From: Rhodospirillaceae bacterium
GTDB lineage: Bacteria; Pseudomonadota; Alphaproteobacteria; GCA-2731375
Assembly (NCBI GenBank): GCA_018701215.1
Contig: JABIWH010000021.1
Coordinates: 1 to 64,000 of the forward strand
Length of the DNA: 64,000 nt
Direction: 5' to 3'
Part shown: positions 52,171 to 60,430 of the stretch, in pieces
Layout of the letters: the number at the start of each line of letters is the position of its first letter
Position numbering within the stretch: position 1 is the first letter of the stretch
Program-made: the position numbers and the translations under genes
Notes under the pieces: model-generated
What the model was told of the DNA's origin: nothing
Seen by the model: the letters and a program-made list of their open reading frames with translations, nothing else
The model's database searches: none

Positions 52171-52279
52171 CTCGTTTCTCTATCATACCAATCTCAACCA
52201 TACCAATAATCCATGCGTCGCGGCGAACCTTGCGTCCAGGTTACCCGGCGACGGAACAAAGCCAGCAGGAAACCCTGTC

Positions 52280-54463
52280 ATGACCGATTATTCCTTCGTT
52301 TCGCTTTCCGGCATCGTGATCGACCGCGTCGACCGGAAGATTGATTTTCAACGCGGCATCGACTTCATGATCGACGCCCTGAACAACACCCGCGGTGCCT
52401 TCCTCTCGTCCGGCGTCGAGGATCAGGACCGTTATTCGCGCTGGGAATTCGGCTTTATCGACCCTCCGTTGGAGATCGTCGCCCATGCCGAACAATTCCG
52501 CCTCACGGCCTTGAACCCGCGCGGCGTGCCGCTGCTGGCCATGCTGAAACCCTTGTTGCTGAAACACCCGGACATTGAGCTGAAGTCAGAGAACGAGGAA
52601 AATCTAGTCCTGACCGTGGCCCGCCCCGACCGCATGTTCGCCGAGGAAGAACGCAGCCGGCAGCCGTCTACATTTACGCCCATTCGGGCGCTGATGGCTG
52701 AATTCAACGGCATGAACGATGAATTTCTCGGGCTCTGGGGCGCCTTTGGTTTCGATCTGATTTACGAGTTCGAACAGATGCCCCTGTCCATGCCCCGGAC
52801 CGAGGATGACAAGCTGTTGCACCTGTATCTGCCTGACCGGATCATGGTGATGGACCGCCGCCTGGAAGTCGCCTTCGCCTACGAATACGAATTCACCCGG
52901 CGTGCCCTGACCACTCATGGCATGGGCGAAACCGCCTTCACGGGCGTCAGCCAACCGTCCAGCCCCAATATGGCATCCGATGGCGCGATCACATCCGATC
53001 ACAGCCCGGAAGATTATATGGGCAAGGTGGATGGCGCCCGCGAACGCATCCGCGTGGGCGATATTTTCGAGGTCGTGTTGAGCCGCAAATATCAGACCGC
53101 CTATCACGGCCCGCCGTCCGAGATGTTCCGCTTGATGCAGCGTATCAACCCTTCGCCATACGAGTTCTTTTTCCAATTCGCCAACGAGCAGCTGATCGGC
53201 GCCTCGCCCGAAATGTTCGTGCGCGTGGATGGCGACAGGGTGGAATCCTCGCCCATTTCAGGCACCGCGCGGCGGGGTGACAACGCCATGGAAGATGCCG
53301 AGCGGATCTTGGCCCTGTACAATTCCTGGAAGGACGAGGTTGAGCTGACCATGTGCACGGACGTGGACCGCAACGACAAATCGCGGATCTGCCGGCCCGG
53401 TACCATAAAGCTGCTCGCCCGGCGCGCCATCGAACGCTATGCCGGGCTGTTCCACACCGTCGATCACGTGGAAGGCCGCATGCGCGAGGGCTTTGACGGT
53501 ATCGACGCGTTCCTCTCACACATGTGGGCCGTCACCCTGACCGGTGCGCCAAAGCGCAAGGCGGTGCAGATTATCGAGGACGTGGAGGTCTCGCCGCGGC
53601 GTTGGTACGGCGGCGCCATCGGTGCCCTGATGTTCTCGGGCACGGTCAATACAGGCATTACCATCCGCACGGTACATCTGGAAAACGGCCGGGCCGACTA
53701 TCGGGTTGGCGCCACCCTGGTCTGGGATTCCGTTCCGGCAGAGGAGGAGGAGGAGACCAAGATCAAGTCAACGGCATTTTTCAAGGCCGTCGCCTCTCTT
53801 GGCAGCAAAGGTCCCGAGGTGATCGAGGCGCCGGCGCAGCCAAAATACACCGACGTCTCCATTATCATGGTCGATAATGAAGACAGCTTTGTGCACACAC
53901 TTGCCGACTATTTCCGCCAAACCGGCGCCGAGGTCAAAACCTTCCGCCACGGCGCCCCGGCCCTGGCGGCACTGGCCGAAAAACCGGACTTGGTGATCCA
54001 CTCGCCAGGCCCCGGCCAACCCAGGGACTTCGGCGTCCCGGATCTGGTGCGCACGGTCGCGGACCTGGGCATCCCGCAGTTCGGCATCTGTCTTGGCCTG
54101 CAAGGCATGGTCGAGGCCTTCGGCGGCGAACTGACAATCATGGACGAACCCCGCCACGGCAAATACTGGCAGCTAAGCCATGACGGCAGCGGCATTTTCG
54201 ACGGCATCGAAGCCAATTGCCGGGTTGGCGGCTATCATTCCCTGCTGGCGGTGTCCGAGAAGATCCCGGACGAGTTGGATGTCATCGCCCGCAACGAACA
54301 TGACATGGTGATGGCCATCAAACACCAGACCCTGCCCCTTGCAGCGGTGCAGTTCCATCCCGAAAGCATCCTCTCCATGGACAACCAAGCCGGCCTGCAA
54401 ATTGTCGAAAACGTCCTGGCGACATTGCTGCCCGAGAAAGGCGCGGCGGAACAGGCAGCCTAG
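52280..54463 (+). CDS. trpE: Fused anthranilate synthase, components I and II
   Basis: 727 residues. Residues 1 to about 520 form the chorismate-binding TrpE part, with TGAPKRKAVQIIEDVE, the segment FEVVLSRKYQTAY, and SPEMFVRVDGDRVESSPISGTARRG. The rest is a TrpG glutamine amidotransferase: VDNEDSFVHTLADYF, SPGPGQP, the nucleophile Cys in FGICLGLQGMVEAFGG, and the His of AVQFHPESIL. The fused form is typical of many alphaproteobacteria. It makes anthranilate for tryptophan. The usual feedback motif near the N-terminus (LLES) appears here as FLSSGVEDQDRYSRW. No other trp gene is adjacent. Confidence 0.96.
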   Translation: MTDYSFVSLSGIVIDRVDRKIDFQRGIDFMIDALNNTRGAFLSSGVEDQDRYSRWEFGFIDPPLEIVAHAEQFRLTALNPRGVPLLAMLKPLLLKHPDIELKSENEENLVLTVARPDRMFAEEERSRQPSTFTPIRALMAEFNGMNDEFLGLWGAFGFDLIYEFEQMPLSMPRTEDDKLLHLYLPDRIMVMDRRLEVAFAYEYEFTRRALTTHGMGETAFTGVSQPSSPNMASDGAITSDHSPEDYMGKVDGARERIRVGDIFEVVLSRKYQTAYHGPPSEMFRLMQRINPSPYEFFFQFANEQLIGASPEMFVRVDGDRVESSPISGTARRGDNAMEDAERILALYNSWKDEVELTMCTDVDRNDKSRICRPGTIKLLARRAIERYAGLFHTVDHVEGRMREGFDGIDAFLSHMWAVTLTGAPKRKAVQIIEDVEVSPRRWYGGAIGALMFSGTVNTGITIRTVHLENGRADYRVGATLVWDSVPAEEEEETKIKSTAFFKAVASLGSKGPEVIEAPAQPKYTDVSIIMVDNEDSFVHTLADYFRQTGAEVKTFRHGAPALAALAEKPDLVIHSPGPGQPRDFGVPDLVRTVADLGIPQFGICLGLQGMVEAFGGELTIMDEPRHGKYWQLSHDGSGIFDGIEANCRVGGYHSLLAVSEKIPDELDVIARNEHDMVMAIKHQTLPLAAVQFHPESILSMDNQAGLQIVENVLATLLPEKGAAEQAA

Positions 54464-54894
54464 CGGGTAGACTCCATCGCGACCAGTGCTTCGTCCGAAG
54501 GAAACGGATCGCCAAACCCGGCTGGAAATTTCAGCCAGACCATCGCATCATCAATTGTCTTGAACTGCCGGATGTCAGCCGCCGAGCCGTCTCGTAGCGT
54601 CCCGTACATGCGGCCCATTCCGTAGGTAATAGGCCGTGGGGCCACCATGGCGACTTTCCGTGGTCCCAAGATCTTGTCCATTTCACTAAAGTACCGCACC
54701 TGGTCAAATGTTTCCTCTTTCGAGGGCGCGCCCTGTGCGTCCCGGTAATCATAAAGCCTATTCATGCCGGGCCTCAAATTAGCGTCATTGTTAATTGTCT
54801 TCAGGATGGCCATCCATTCGTCATGCACATAGGGACCGGTCCGCTTTGCAAAGACACAGCCGAGATCCTTTTCTATTTTATACCAATAGGGCAC
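54460..54894 (-). CDS. Conserved protein of unknown function, STAS/SpoIIAA-like pattern
   Basis: 144 residues. The order of a short strand-helix pattern YKIEKDLGCVFAKRTGPYVHDEWMAILKTI, then NRLYDYRDAQGAP, a central KVAMVAPRPITYGMGRMYGTL, and the end FKTIDDAMVWLKFP recalls the SpoIIAA-like/STAS family that often shares such C-terminal DEALAWL segments. No catalytic residue is evident. It overlaps the trpE(G) stop by four bases on the opposite strand. The function is unknown. Confidence 0.7.
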   Translation of the reverse strand: MPYWYKIEKDLGCVFAKRTGPYVHDEWMAILKTINNDANLRPGMNRLYDYRDAQGAPSKEETFDQVRYFSEMDKILGPRKVAMVAPRPITYGMGRMYGTLRDGSAADIRQFKTIDDAMVWLKFPAGFGDPFPSDEALVAMESTR

Positions 54895-54976
54895 TGTTCA
54901 GATCCTTAAAGACAATATGCCAGCCGTGGTATACAAACTAATCATTATATTATGACAAATATAAGCTAAGTATCCA

Positions 54977-55762
54977 CTAATTTCCCTTAAACGTGGGCGG
55001 GCGTTTGGCCAGGTAGGACTCGGCGGCATGGGCCGCATCCTCGGTCTCGGCGCTGAGAATATTCTGATCGAAATCCATGTGCATGATGGAACGGTCCAGG
55101 GCGCCGGAGATCGCATTGACGCTGCGCTTGATCATCTGCGCCGCGACGGGGGGCTGACCCGCGTAATGGCGGGCCCATTCCATGGCCTTGTCCATGACCT
55201 GGTCCGCCTCCACCATTTCATCCAGGGCGCCCCAATCCAACAGAGTGGGCCCCGGAATATGCTTGCCGCCGATTACCAGTTGCTTGGCCCGCGCCGGGCC
55301 AACCAGATGCATGCACAGAGGCAGGCTCTGCCACATCAGATTGACGCCGATCAAAATTTCCGGATAGGACATGAAGCAATCACGGCCGCCAATACGAAAA
55401 TCCAGCGCCGTGGCAATACAGGCCCCGCCCCCCATGGCAGCGCCGTTCCAGGCGGCGATGGTAATTTGATCCATGTCCAGTAGGGACTGGATGCAGCGCT
55501 GGCCCATGCGGGTGTTGCGACGATGCACCGTCAGGCGGGGATGTCGCGGCAGCTTGCCGGTCAGATCGGCGCCTGAATTGAAGTGTTTGCCGGCGCCGGT
55601 GAAAATTACCACCCGAGCCTCCTCGTCATCGCGAAAGCTGAGCGCGGCATGCTCGATCTCCTCAAGATGGCGATAGTTGAGCGCGTTGGCCTTTTCCGGC
55701 CGATTGAAGGTCACCGTCGCGATCTCGCCGCCCCGTTCCACCTTGATATGCTGATAATCCAT
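54977..55762 (-). CDS. Enoyl-CoA hydratase/isomerase family protein
   Basis: 261 residues from the ATG at 55762 (AAGGTGG seven bases before it); a frame to 56062 is rejected. FTGAGKHFNSGADLTG and NGAAMGGGACIATALDFRIG are the two oxyanion-hole segments. PEILIGVNLMWQSLPLCMHLVGPARAKQLVIGG replaces the usual Glu-rich active-site region by a Leu/Met/Trp stretch, so isomerase or hydrolase activity is as likely as hydratase. It lies downstream of a NIPSNAP-like gene with 149 bp between. Confidence 0.87.
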   Translation of the reverse strand: MDYQHIKVERGGEIATVTFNRPEKANALNYRHLEEIEHAALSFRDDEEARVVIFTGAGKHFNSGADLTGKLPRHPRLTVHRRNTRMGQRCIQSLLDMDQITIAAWNGAAMGGGACIATALDFRIGGRDCFMSYPEILIGVNLMWQSLPLCMHLVGPARAKQLVIGGKHIPGPTLLDWGALDEMVEADQVMDKAMEWARHYAGQPPVAAQMIKRSVNAISGALDRSIMHMDFDQNILSAETEDAAHAAESYLAKRPPTFKGN

Positions 55763-55911
55763 GCCCGCCACCTTTACCAAAGCCCTTACATTTCCAGGCT
55801 TCGACCGTATCGGGATCAGTCCACAAAAACAACCAGGGGCCAAATCTCGGGCAATTGGACATTCATGGTTCGCCAACAGATCCGCAAACGTCGGACCGAA
55901 GTTTCTCCAGC

Positions 55912-56562
55912 TTAGGTCCAGCGCACGGTGTCTTGCTGATCCTCGGCGCTGAGCAGCGTCGTGGTGTAGACATAGGTGTCGTCGCACAGATCGTAACGGC
56001 GGGAAAGTTGGCGGCGCACTTCCGCCTCGGCCTCGCCTTGGGGAATTTTTGAACGCTCCCACATGGCCAGATCGGGCCGCCGGGTCAGCAGCAGGCTGCG
56101 CCTGCGGCCCGTGGCTTCGTCAAGGCATTGCCACAAGCCGATGACCTGACTGTCATACGAGGATTCAAAACCCGGCCAGGCCGCCGTGCAGAGATCAAGA
56201 AATTCAGGCCAATGATCGGCGGGTAATTCAAACCAGCGAAAGGCATAATTGCCCTGACGGCGGGGCGGGTCGGGGCGGTCCGGCCGCAGGGTTGGCGTCA
56301 TCGTTTCGCTTTCACATGCGGCAACGTCCGCAACGCCAGCTAACAGGGTGTCCATCGCCGGCGTTGCGGCGGCGCCATCGGGCCAAACCGTCAGAACCGT
56401 CAGCTCATCACGGGGCCGGCCGATCTGACTGCGCCAAACGCCGTACAGTTCACCGCCCGCATCACGCAATCGCGCCGTGCCCTGGTTGCACAGCGTATCG
56501 GCCACGGCCTGCCATTGCCGCGGCGCAGCCAAGACCCGCGCATGTACATAAATATCCGTCAT
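55912..56562 (-). CDS. Protein with two dimeric alpha/beta-barrel-like halves, unknown function
   Basis: 216 residues. The first half, IYVHARVLAAPRQWQAVADTLCNQGTARLRDAGGELYGVWRSQIGRPRDELTVLTVWPDG, and the second half, FRWFELPADHWPEFLDLCTAAWPGFESSYDSQVIGLWQ, each look like an EthD/NIPSNAP-type ferredoxin-like domain. They are similar to each other in pattern. Such proteins may be structural or oxygenase-like. No catalytic residue is clear. Upstream of its start lies an AT-rich inverted repeat region. Confidence 0.65.
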   Translation of the reverse strand: MTDIYVHARVLAAPRQWQAVADTLCNQGTARLRDAGGELYGVWRSQIGRPRDELTVLTVWPDGAAATPAMDTLLAGVADVAACESETMTPTLRPDRPDPPRRQGNYAFRWFELPADHWPEFLDLCTAAWPGFESSYDSQVIGLWQCLDEATGRRRSLLLTRRPDLAMWERSKIPQGEAEAEVRRQLSRRYDLCDDTYVYTTTLLSAEDQQDTVRWT

Positions 56563-56744
56563 TGTATTCCGCCATGCCCCGTCGCCAAACCGGTGACGTC
56601 GCCAGCTATGCGCCGGCCAACGCCAGGCAACAATTTATCACGCGCTCCGCTCAAGTCACTTGCAACGTCGATGCTGCAAAGCAACGGGGGCGCAGAGGAC
56701 GGGATCATATCCCGCTCTATACACCCCCGTTCTAACTTATTGGA

Positions 56745-56798
56745 TTAGATCAAATTACCAGCATCGAATTGATTCTAATTTTATGCTGTTTGATCTAA
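56745..56798. repeat. AT-rich two-segment inverted repeat
   Basis: TTAGATCAAA (56745-56754) pairs with TTTGATCTAA (56789-56798), and CAGCAT (56759-56764) pairs with ATGCTG (56783-56788), leaving a bulge of four bases and an 18-nt AT-rich loop. It stands out in this GC-rich genome. It lies between two minus-strand genes, 43 bp beyond the stop of the lipoprotein gene at 56841. It could be a terminator for that gene or a regulatory site. Confidence 0.55.
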
Positions 56799-56840
56799 AT
56801 GGCGGCGTTGGAAACAACGTCCGGCCGCCAAGATTGCCTG

Positions 56841-57275
56841 CTATTTGGCCTTCTTGACCATGATCTTTCCCATAACGGCCGTTTTCTTGCCCTTTTTGCC
56901 GACCATCGTTGAATAGCGGCCAGATAAGCCCAGGTGGCCACCGTCCATCTTTTGCAGGGACAGCTTGATCCAGGACCCCTTGCCCTTGCCGCGATCCAGT
57001 TCGACCATGTTGCCGTTGATTTTGCCCATCGTGACTTCTTCCGTTGCATCACTATCGTGGGCGGGAGAAGAGCGCCGGGCAATGATCCGGCCACCTTTAC
57101 TGACCCTGAGGACCTTCAAGCCGAAAGCGCCTGAAGAACCGCTGTCCGCGGTCCAATTCCCTTTCCAGTTACCGACCAGGTTCTGGCCCGGTGTCGTTGA
57201 ATCTGATTGTGTTGTTTGACAGGCCGAAACGGCCAGAGTGATGAAAGCTACGAATAACCATGACAGCATTTTCAT
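56841..57275 (-). CDS. Putative lipoprotein, lipocalin-like
   Basis: 144 residues with a lipobox LAVSAC and Cys at residue 19, followed by a short Thr/Ser-rich linker. The mature part is rich in beta-strand patterns (VGNWKGNWTADSG, then SSGAFGLKVLRVSKGGRIIAR, and WIKLSLQKMDGGHLGLSGRYST) that resemble small lipocalin or META-like folds. It is basic at the end (GKKGKKTAV...VKKAK). No known family is certain. A 17-bp palindrome lies 46 bp upstream. Confidence 0.72.
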   Translation of the reverse strand: MKMLSWLFVAFITLAVSACQTTQSDSTTPGQNLVGNWKGNWTADSGSSGAFGLKVLRVSKGGRIIARRSSPAHDSDATEEVTMGKINGNMVELDRGKGKGSWIKLSLQKMDGGHLGLSGRYSTMVGKKGKKTAVMGKIMVKKAK

Positions 57276-57320
57276 GCGGCGTTCCTTTTACTAACTAGAT
57301 ACAGATACAAAAGCTGACTT

Positions 57321-57337
57321 CTATATCAATGATATAG
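57321..57337. promoter_or_regulatory. Perfect 8+1+8 palindrome, candidate operator
   Basis: CTATATCA A TGATATAG is a perfect palindrome 46 bp upstream of the lipoprotein start on the minus strand, and 120 bp from the stop of the VOC gene. It also contains a TATATC that could be part of a -10 box. No local regulator gene is linked to it. Confidence 0.35.
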
Positions 57338-57456
57338 CATACATGCCGCTGCCGCCACAAAATGTCCAAGACAGCTGGAAAATGGGCAATCGCGGAACCG
57401 GCACAGTACTATTGCGCAGAATTACTCAATTTTTATGACGCAAAATTCCGGCGTCT

Positions 57457-57915
57457 TCATACGCCCGGTTTCGCCAAGCCGGCGGCACTCATATGGACAC
57501 GCCCATTTATGTCCAGTGACCAAAACGGATTGTAGGCGACTTCCCAGCCATGGCCGTCGAGATCGCGGAAATACCCGGAATAACCGCCCCAGAAGGCTTC
57601 TTCTGGTTCCTTGACGATGGTAGCACCCTTGGCGTTTAACCGGGTGAAGATCATGTCCACCTCGGCTCTGGTGCGGACATTATGCGCCAGAGCAAAGCCT
57701 TGGGAGACAAATTCGCCATCCTGGGTCGCATCGCCGCCCAAATCCTTTGCCAATTCAGCGATTGGATATAGCGAAAAAACAATGCCACTAAGATCGAAAA
57801 ACGCGATGCCGGGCGGGCTTGTGGCCGCCTGCCACCCAACCACGCTCTCATAGAAAGCCACGGACTTTTCCAGGTCCCGAACCCCCAGCGTAACCATGCT
57901 CAATCGTTGCTCCAT
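57457..57915 (-). CDS. VOC superfamily protein (glyoxalase-like)
   Basis: 152 residues. The fold is shown by MVTLGVRDLEKSVAFYESVVGWQAA, FFDLSGIVFSLYP, FALAHNVRTRAEVDMIFTRLNAKGATIVKEPEEAFWGG, and the end DLDGHGWEVAYNPFWS. The Glu and His needed for metal binding are not both clear, so the activity is unknown. It is downstream of the SDR gene with 29 bp between, probably in one transcript. Confidence 0.87.
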   Translation of the reverse strand: MEQRLSMVTLGVRDLEKSVAFYESVVGWQAATSPPGIAFFDLSGIVFSLYPIAELAKDLGGDATQDGEFVSQGFALAHNVRTRAEVDMIFTRLNAKGATIVKEPEEAFWGGYSGYFRDLDGHGWEVAYNPFWSLDINGRVHMSAAGLAKPGV

Positions 57916-57944
57916 GGCCGTCTCCCCAAAAGAGTAGTTCTTGA

Positions 57945-58751
57945 TCAGTCTTGCAGCGCCGTGCGGTTGGCGCCGCCGGCCATCATGCCGCCGTCGATCA
58001 CCAATTCCGAGCCATTCACGTAGGACGACAGGTCTGAAGCCAGATACAATACGCCATCGGCAACTTCCTGCGGCAGTCCGGCACGGTGCGCCACGGTGGC
58101 GGCGGCCAGGGCCTCTGGATCAATGGCATTGGCCCCACCACTCAATCCACCAGACGGCAACTTGGTCCAGATCGGGGTGTCGATGATACCGGGATGCACT
58201 GAATTTACCCGTACCTTCAGACCCGCGCCGGCGCATTCCAGGGCGGCGGATTTGGCGAACAAGCGCACCCCGCCCTTGGAGGCGCTGTAACCAGCCAGAC
58301 CAGGGGAGCCACGCAGGCCCGCCACCGACGACATGATGATGATGGAGCCGCCACCGGAATTGTGAATGGCGGGAATGGCGTGCTTGGTACCGAGAAAGAC
58401 GCCGTCCAGATTGATGGCGTTTTGCCGGCGCCAATCTTCCAGGCTCATATCCAGTAGAGAACCGCCAATGCCAATGCCGGCGTTGTTGACCAGAACATGC
58501 AGGCCGCCGCAACGCGAACGCACCTCTTCTATCACGCCGCGCCAGACATCTTCGTCGGTCACATCGTGGGGCAAGGCAAAGGCGTTGCCGTCCTGCGCCA
58601 AAATCTGATCAACCGTGGCCGCCATGCCGTCATCGTCAATATCCGTGACCACCACCTGAGCGCCTTCCCGCGCCAGGGTTTCCGCGCAGGCCCGCCCGAT
58701 GCCCGAGCCGCCGCCGGTGATCATCGCAACCTTGCCATCCAGCAATCCCAT
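57945..58751 (-). CDS. Short-chain dehydrogenase/reductase
   Basis: 268 residues. NAD motif ITGGGSGIGRACAETLAREG, NNAGIGIGGS, catalytic Ser and Tyr-Lys in IMSSVAGLRG and YSASKGG, and SSYVNGSELVIDGGMMAG at the end are all intact. AGGAGG lies before the ATG. It is divergent from the ferredoxin-P450 operon (103 bp between starts), and may act on the P450 product (inference). The VOC gene follows. Confidence 0.9.
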   Translation of the reverse strand: MGLLDGKVAMITGGGSGIGRACAETLAREGAQVVVTDIDDDGMAATVDQILAQDGNAFALPHDVTDEDVWRGVIEEVRSRCGGLHVLVNNAGIGIGGSLLDMSLEDWRRQNAINLDGVFLGTKHAIPAIHNSGGGSIIIMSSVAGLRGSPGLAGYSASKGGVRLFAKSAALECAGAGLKVRVNSVHPGIIDTPIWTKLPSGGLSGGANAIDPEALAAATVAHRAGLPQEVADGVLYLASDLSSYVNGSELVIDGGMMAGGANRTALQD

Positions 58752-58854
58752 GTCGATCCTCCTGTTTTTATATGGTGATTATGGACATAGGCCCCCGCAT
58801 GGACAAGCCGAAGCCGCGCCGTTATCCTTGGCGCGGCAAATTTGGGAGCAATCC

Positions 58855-59052
58855 ATGCGGGTTAGAGTAATCTCGGACAAATGCGAAGGGCATAATCGTT
58901 GTTGTGCCTTGGCGCCGGAATTGTTTGACGTGGATGACTATGGCATCGCCACGGCGCTGAATGATGGTGAGGTTCCAGCCGAACTTGAGGCGCAGGCAAA
59001 GCTGGCAGTGGAAAACTGCCCGGAATACGCCATAGAGGTCGTCGGCGAATAA
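58855..59052 (+). CDS. Ferredoxin with C-x2-H-x2-C motif, P450 partner
   Basis: 65 residues from the ATG at 58855, with GGGAG upstream. The motif is C10-EG-H13-NR-C16, then C54-P, which is the 3Fe-4S-type pattern (Cys in place of the fourth ligand replaced by His) seen in ferredoxins encoded beside bacterial P450s. An extra Cys, C17, is next to C16. It is followed after 24 bp by the P450 gene, so it should deliver electrons to it. No ferredoxin reductase gene is in the window. Confidence 0.9.
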   Translation: MRVRVISDKCEGHNRCCALAPELFDVDDYGIATALNDGEVPAELEAQAKLAVENCPEYAIEVVGE

Positions 59053-59076
59053 AAATGTAAGTGGGGAGATGGGGAC

Positions 59077-60288
59077 ATGAGCAAGACACCGCCGGTGACC
59101 GACTGGACCAGCGATTACGATTTTTTTGATCCGGATTATATCAAGGACCCGGCCCCGGTCTGGGAGGAGCTGCGTGGCAAATGTCCAATCGCCCATACGG
59201 AACGCTGGGGCGGTTCATGGATGCCGACGAATTATGAGGACATGCAGGCTTTTGTTCGCATGGTACCGGAATTATCCTCGCGCAATGTGATGCTGGTCAG
59301 CCCGCCCAAGAGCGACGAATTCGATGCCGAGCTGGCGGAATACGGCAGCTCGGCCCCGCCCATCACCTCCGACCCGCCCGAACATATCCCCATGCGGCGC
59401 CTGATCCTGCCGTTGTTCACGCCAAAGGCCGTGGAGGGTTACCGTCCCTTCACCGAACAGCTTTGTCATGAGCTGATTGATGGCTTTATAGATCAAGGTA
59501 GCTGCGATGCCGCCCTGGATTACGCGGTCCATATCCCTGCCAAAACCATTGCCTATATCATCGGCGTCGATGGCGATCGAACCGACGAATTTGTCGGCTG
59601 GGTCCGGGGCCTGGTGGAACAGGGCATGCAGGATCCCGCCAAGCTGATACATTACCGCCATACTATCCGCGAGTTCTTCGCCGAACTGGTCGATGCGCGC
59701 AAGGCCAAGCCAAAAGATGATCTGATCTCCAATCTTTTGAGTCAGGAAATCAACGGCCAGCCCATCGCGCGCAAGGCCGTTATCGCCATGTGTGATCTGT
59801 TGCTGGTCGCCGGGATCGATACCACGTGGAGCTCGATCGGATCAGCCCTATGGCATTTCGCCATGAACCCCGGCGACCGCCGCCGCATGGCCGCGGAGCC
59901 CGAGCTTTTCCCGACCGCCATTGAAGAATTGCTGCGTTTCTATTCACCGGTCACCATGGCCCGTGTCGCGACCGAGGAAATCCATGTCGGCGATGTCACC
60001 TTCAAGCCAGGCGACAAGGTGCTATTGAACTTCCCCGCCGCCAACCGCGATCCGGAGGTTTTCGAAGACGCGGACAAGGTTGTTCTGGACCGGCAGAAGA
60101 ACCGCCACATCGCCTTTGGCATCGGCTCGCACCGTTGCGCCGGTTCGAACCTGGCGCGGATGGAGATGGATGCGGCCTTGCGGATCTGGTTCGAACGCAT
60201 TCCCGAGTTCGAATTGACCGACCCGGACGCGGTTACCTGGGCCGGCGGCCAGGTTCGCGGCCCACGGCATTTGCCGTTTCGGTTTTAA
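59077..60288 (+). CDS. Cytochrome P450
   Basis: 403 residues, the usual size of a soluble bacterial P450. The I-helix motif is LLLVAGIDTTWSS, the K-helix ELLRF (ExxR), and the heme loop FGIGSHRCAGSNLAR has C354 as the thiolate ligand. The N-terminal SDPPEHIPMRRLILPLFTPKAV segment is typical. It oxidises an unknown small substrate with electrons from the adjacent ferredoxin. The gene ends 14 bp before the hairpin element 60303-60430. Confidence 0.95.
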   Translation: MSKTPPVTDWTSDYDFFDPDYIKDPAPVWEELRGKCPIAHTERWGGSWMPTNYEDMQAFVRMVPELSSRNVMLVSPPKSDEFDAELAEYGSSAPPITSDPPEHIPMRRLILPLFTPKAVEGYRPFTEQLCHELIDGFIDQGSCDAALDYAVHIPAKTIAYIIGVDGDRTDEFVGWVRGLVEQGMQDPAKLIHYRHTIREFFAELVDARKAKPKDDLISNLLSQEINGQPIARKAVIAMCDLLLVAGIDTTWSSIGSALWHFAMNPGDRRRMAAEPELFPTAIEELLRFYSPVTMARVATEEIHVGDVTFKPGDKVLLNFPAANRDPEVFEDADKVVLDRQKNRHIAFGIGSHRCAGSNLARMEMDAALRIWFERIPEFELTDPDAVTWAGGQVRGPRHLPFRF

Positions 60289-60302
60289 AGCGAAACATGC
60301 TT

Positions 60303-60430
60303 TAGACCATTTTCGATATTGAACTACCCACCCGCTCCCCCTGCCGGGCCGCCCATTCATGGCACCTTGTGGGTGCTCGGGCAGGGGGAGCGGGTGGCTT
60401 GGCGACTCGATGAATATCGAAAATGGTCTA
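60303..60430. repeat. 128-bp GC-rich element with 18-bp terminal inverted repeats
   Basis: The ends are perfect inverted repeats starting TAGACCATTTTCGATATT. Inside them is a second pair, CCCGCTCCCCCTGCC and GGCAGGGGGAGCGGG, so the whole element can fold into a long two-part hairpin. It carries no gene. It fills the space between the convergent P450 and TetR genes. The TetR stop codon (60428-60430) is in its right end. Relatives lie at 41418-41525 and 2057-2097. It has the form of a non-autonomous MITE-like element. Confidence 0.82.

Noticed and set aside
57400..57456. GACGC/GCGTC hairpin near 57430 as a rho-independent terminator of the VOC gene
   Set aside because: On the transcribed (minus) strand the hairpin is followed by A-rich rather than T-rich sequence.
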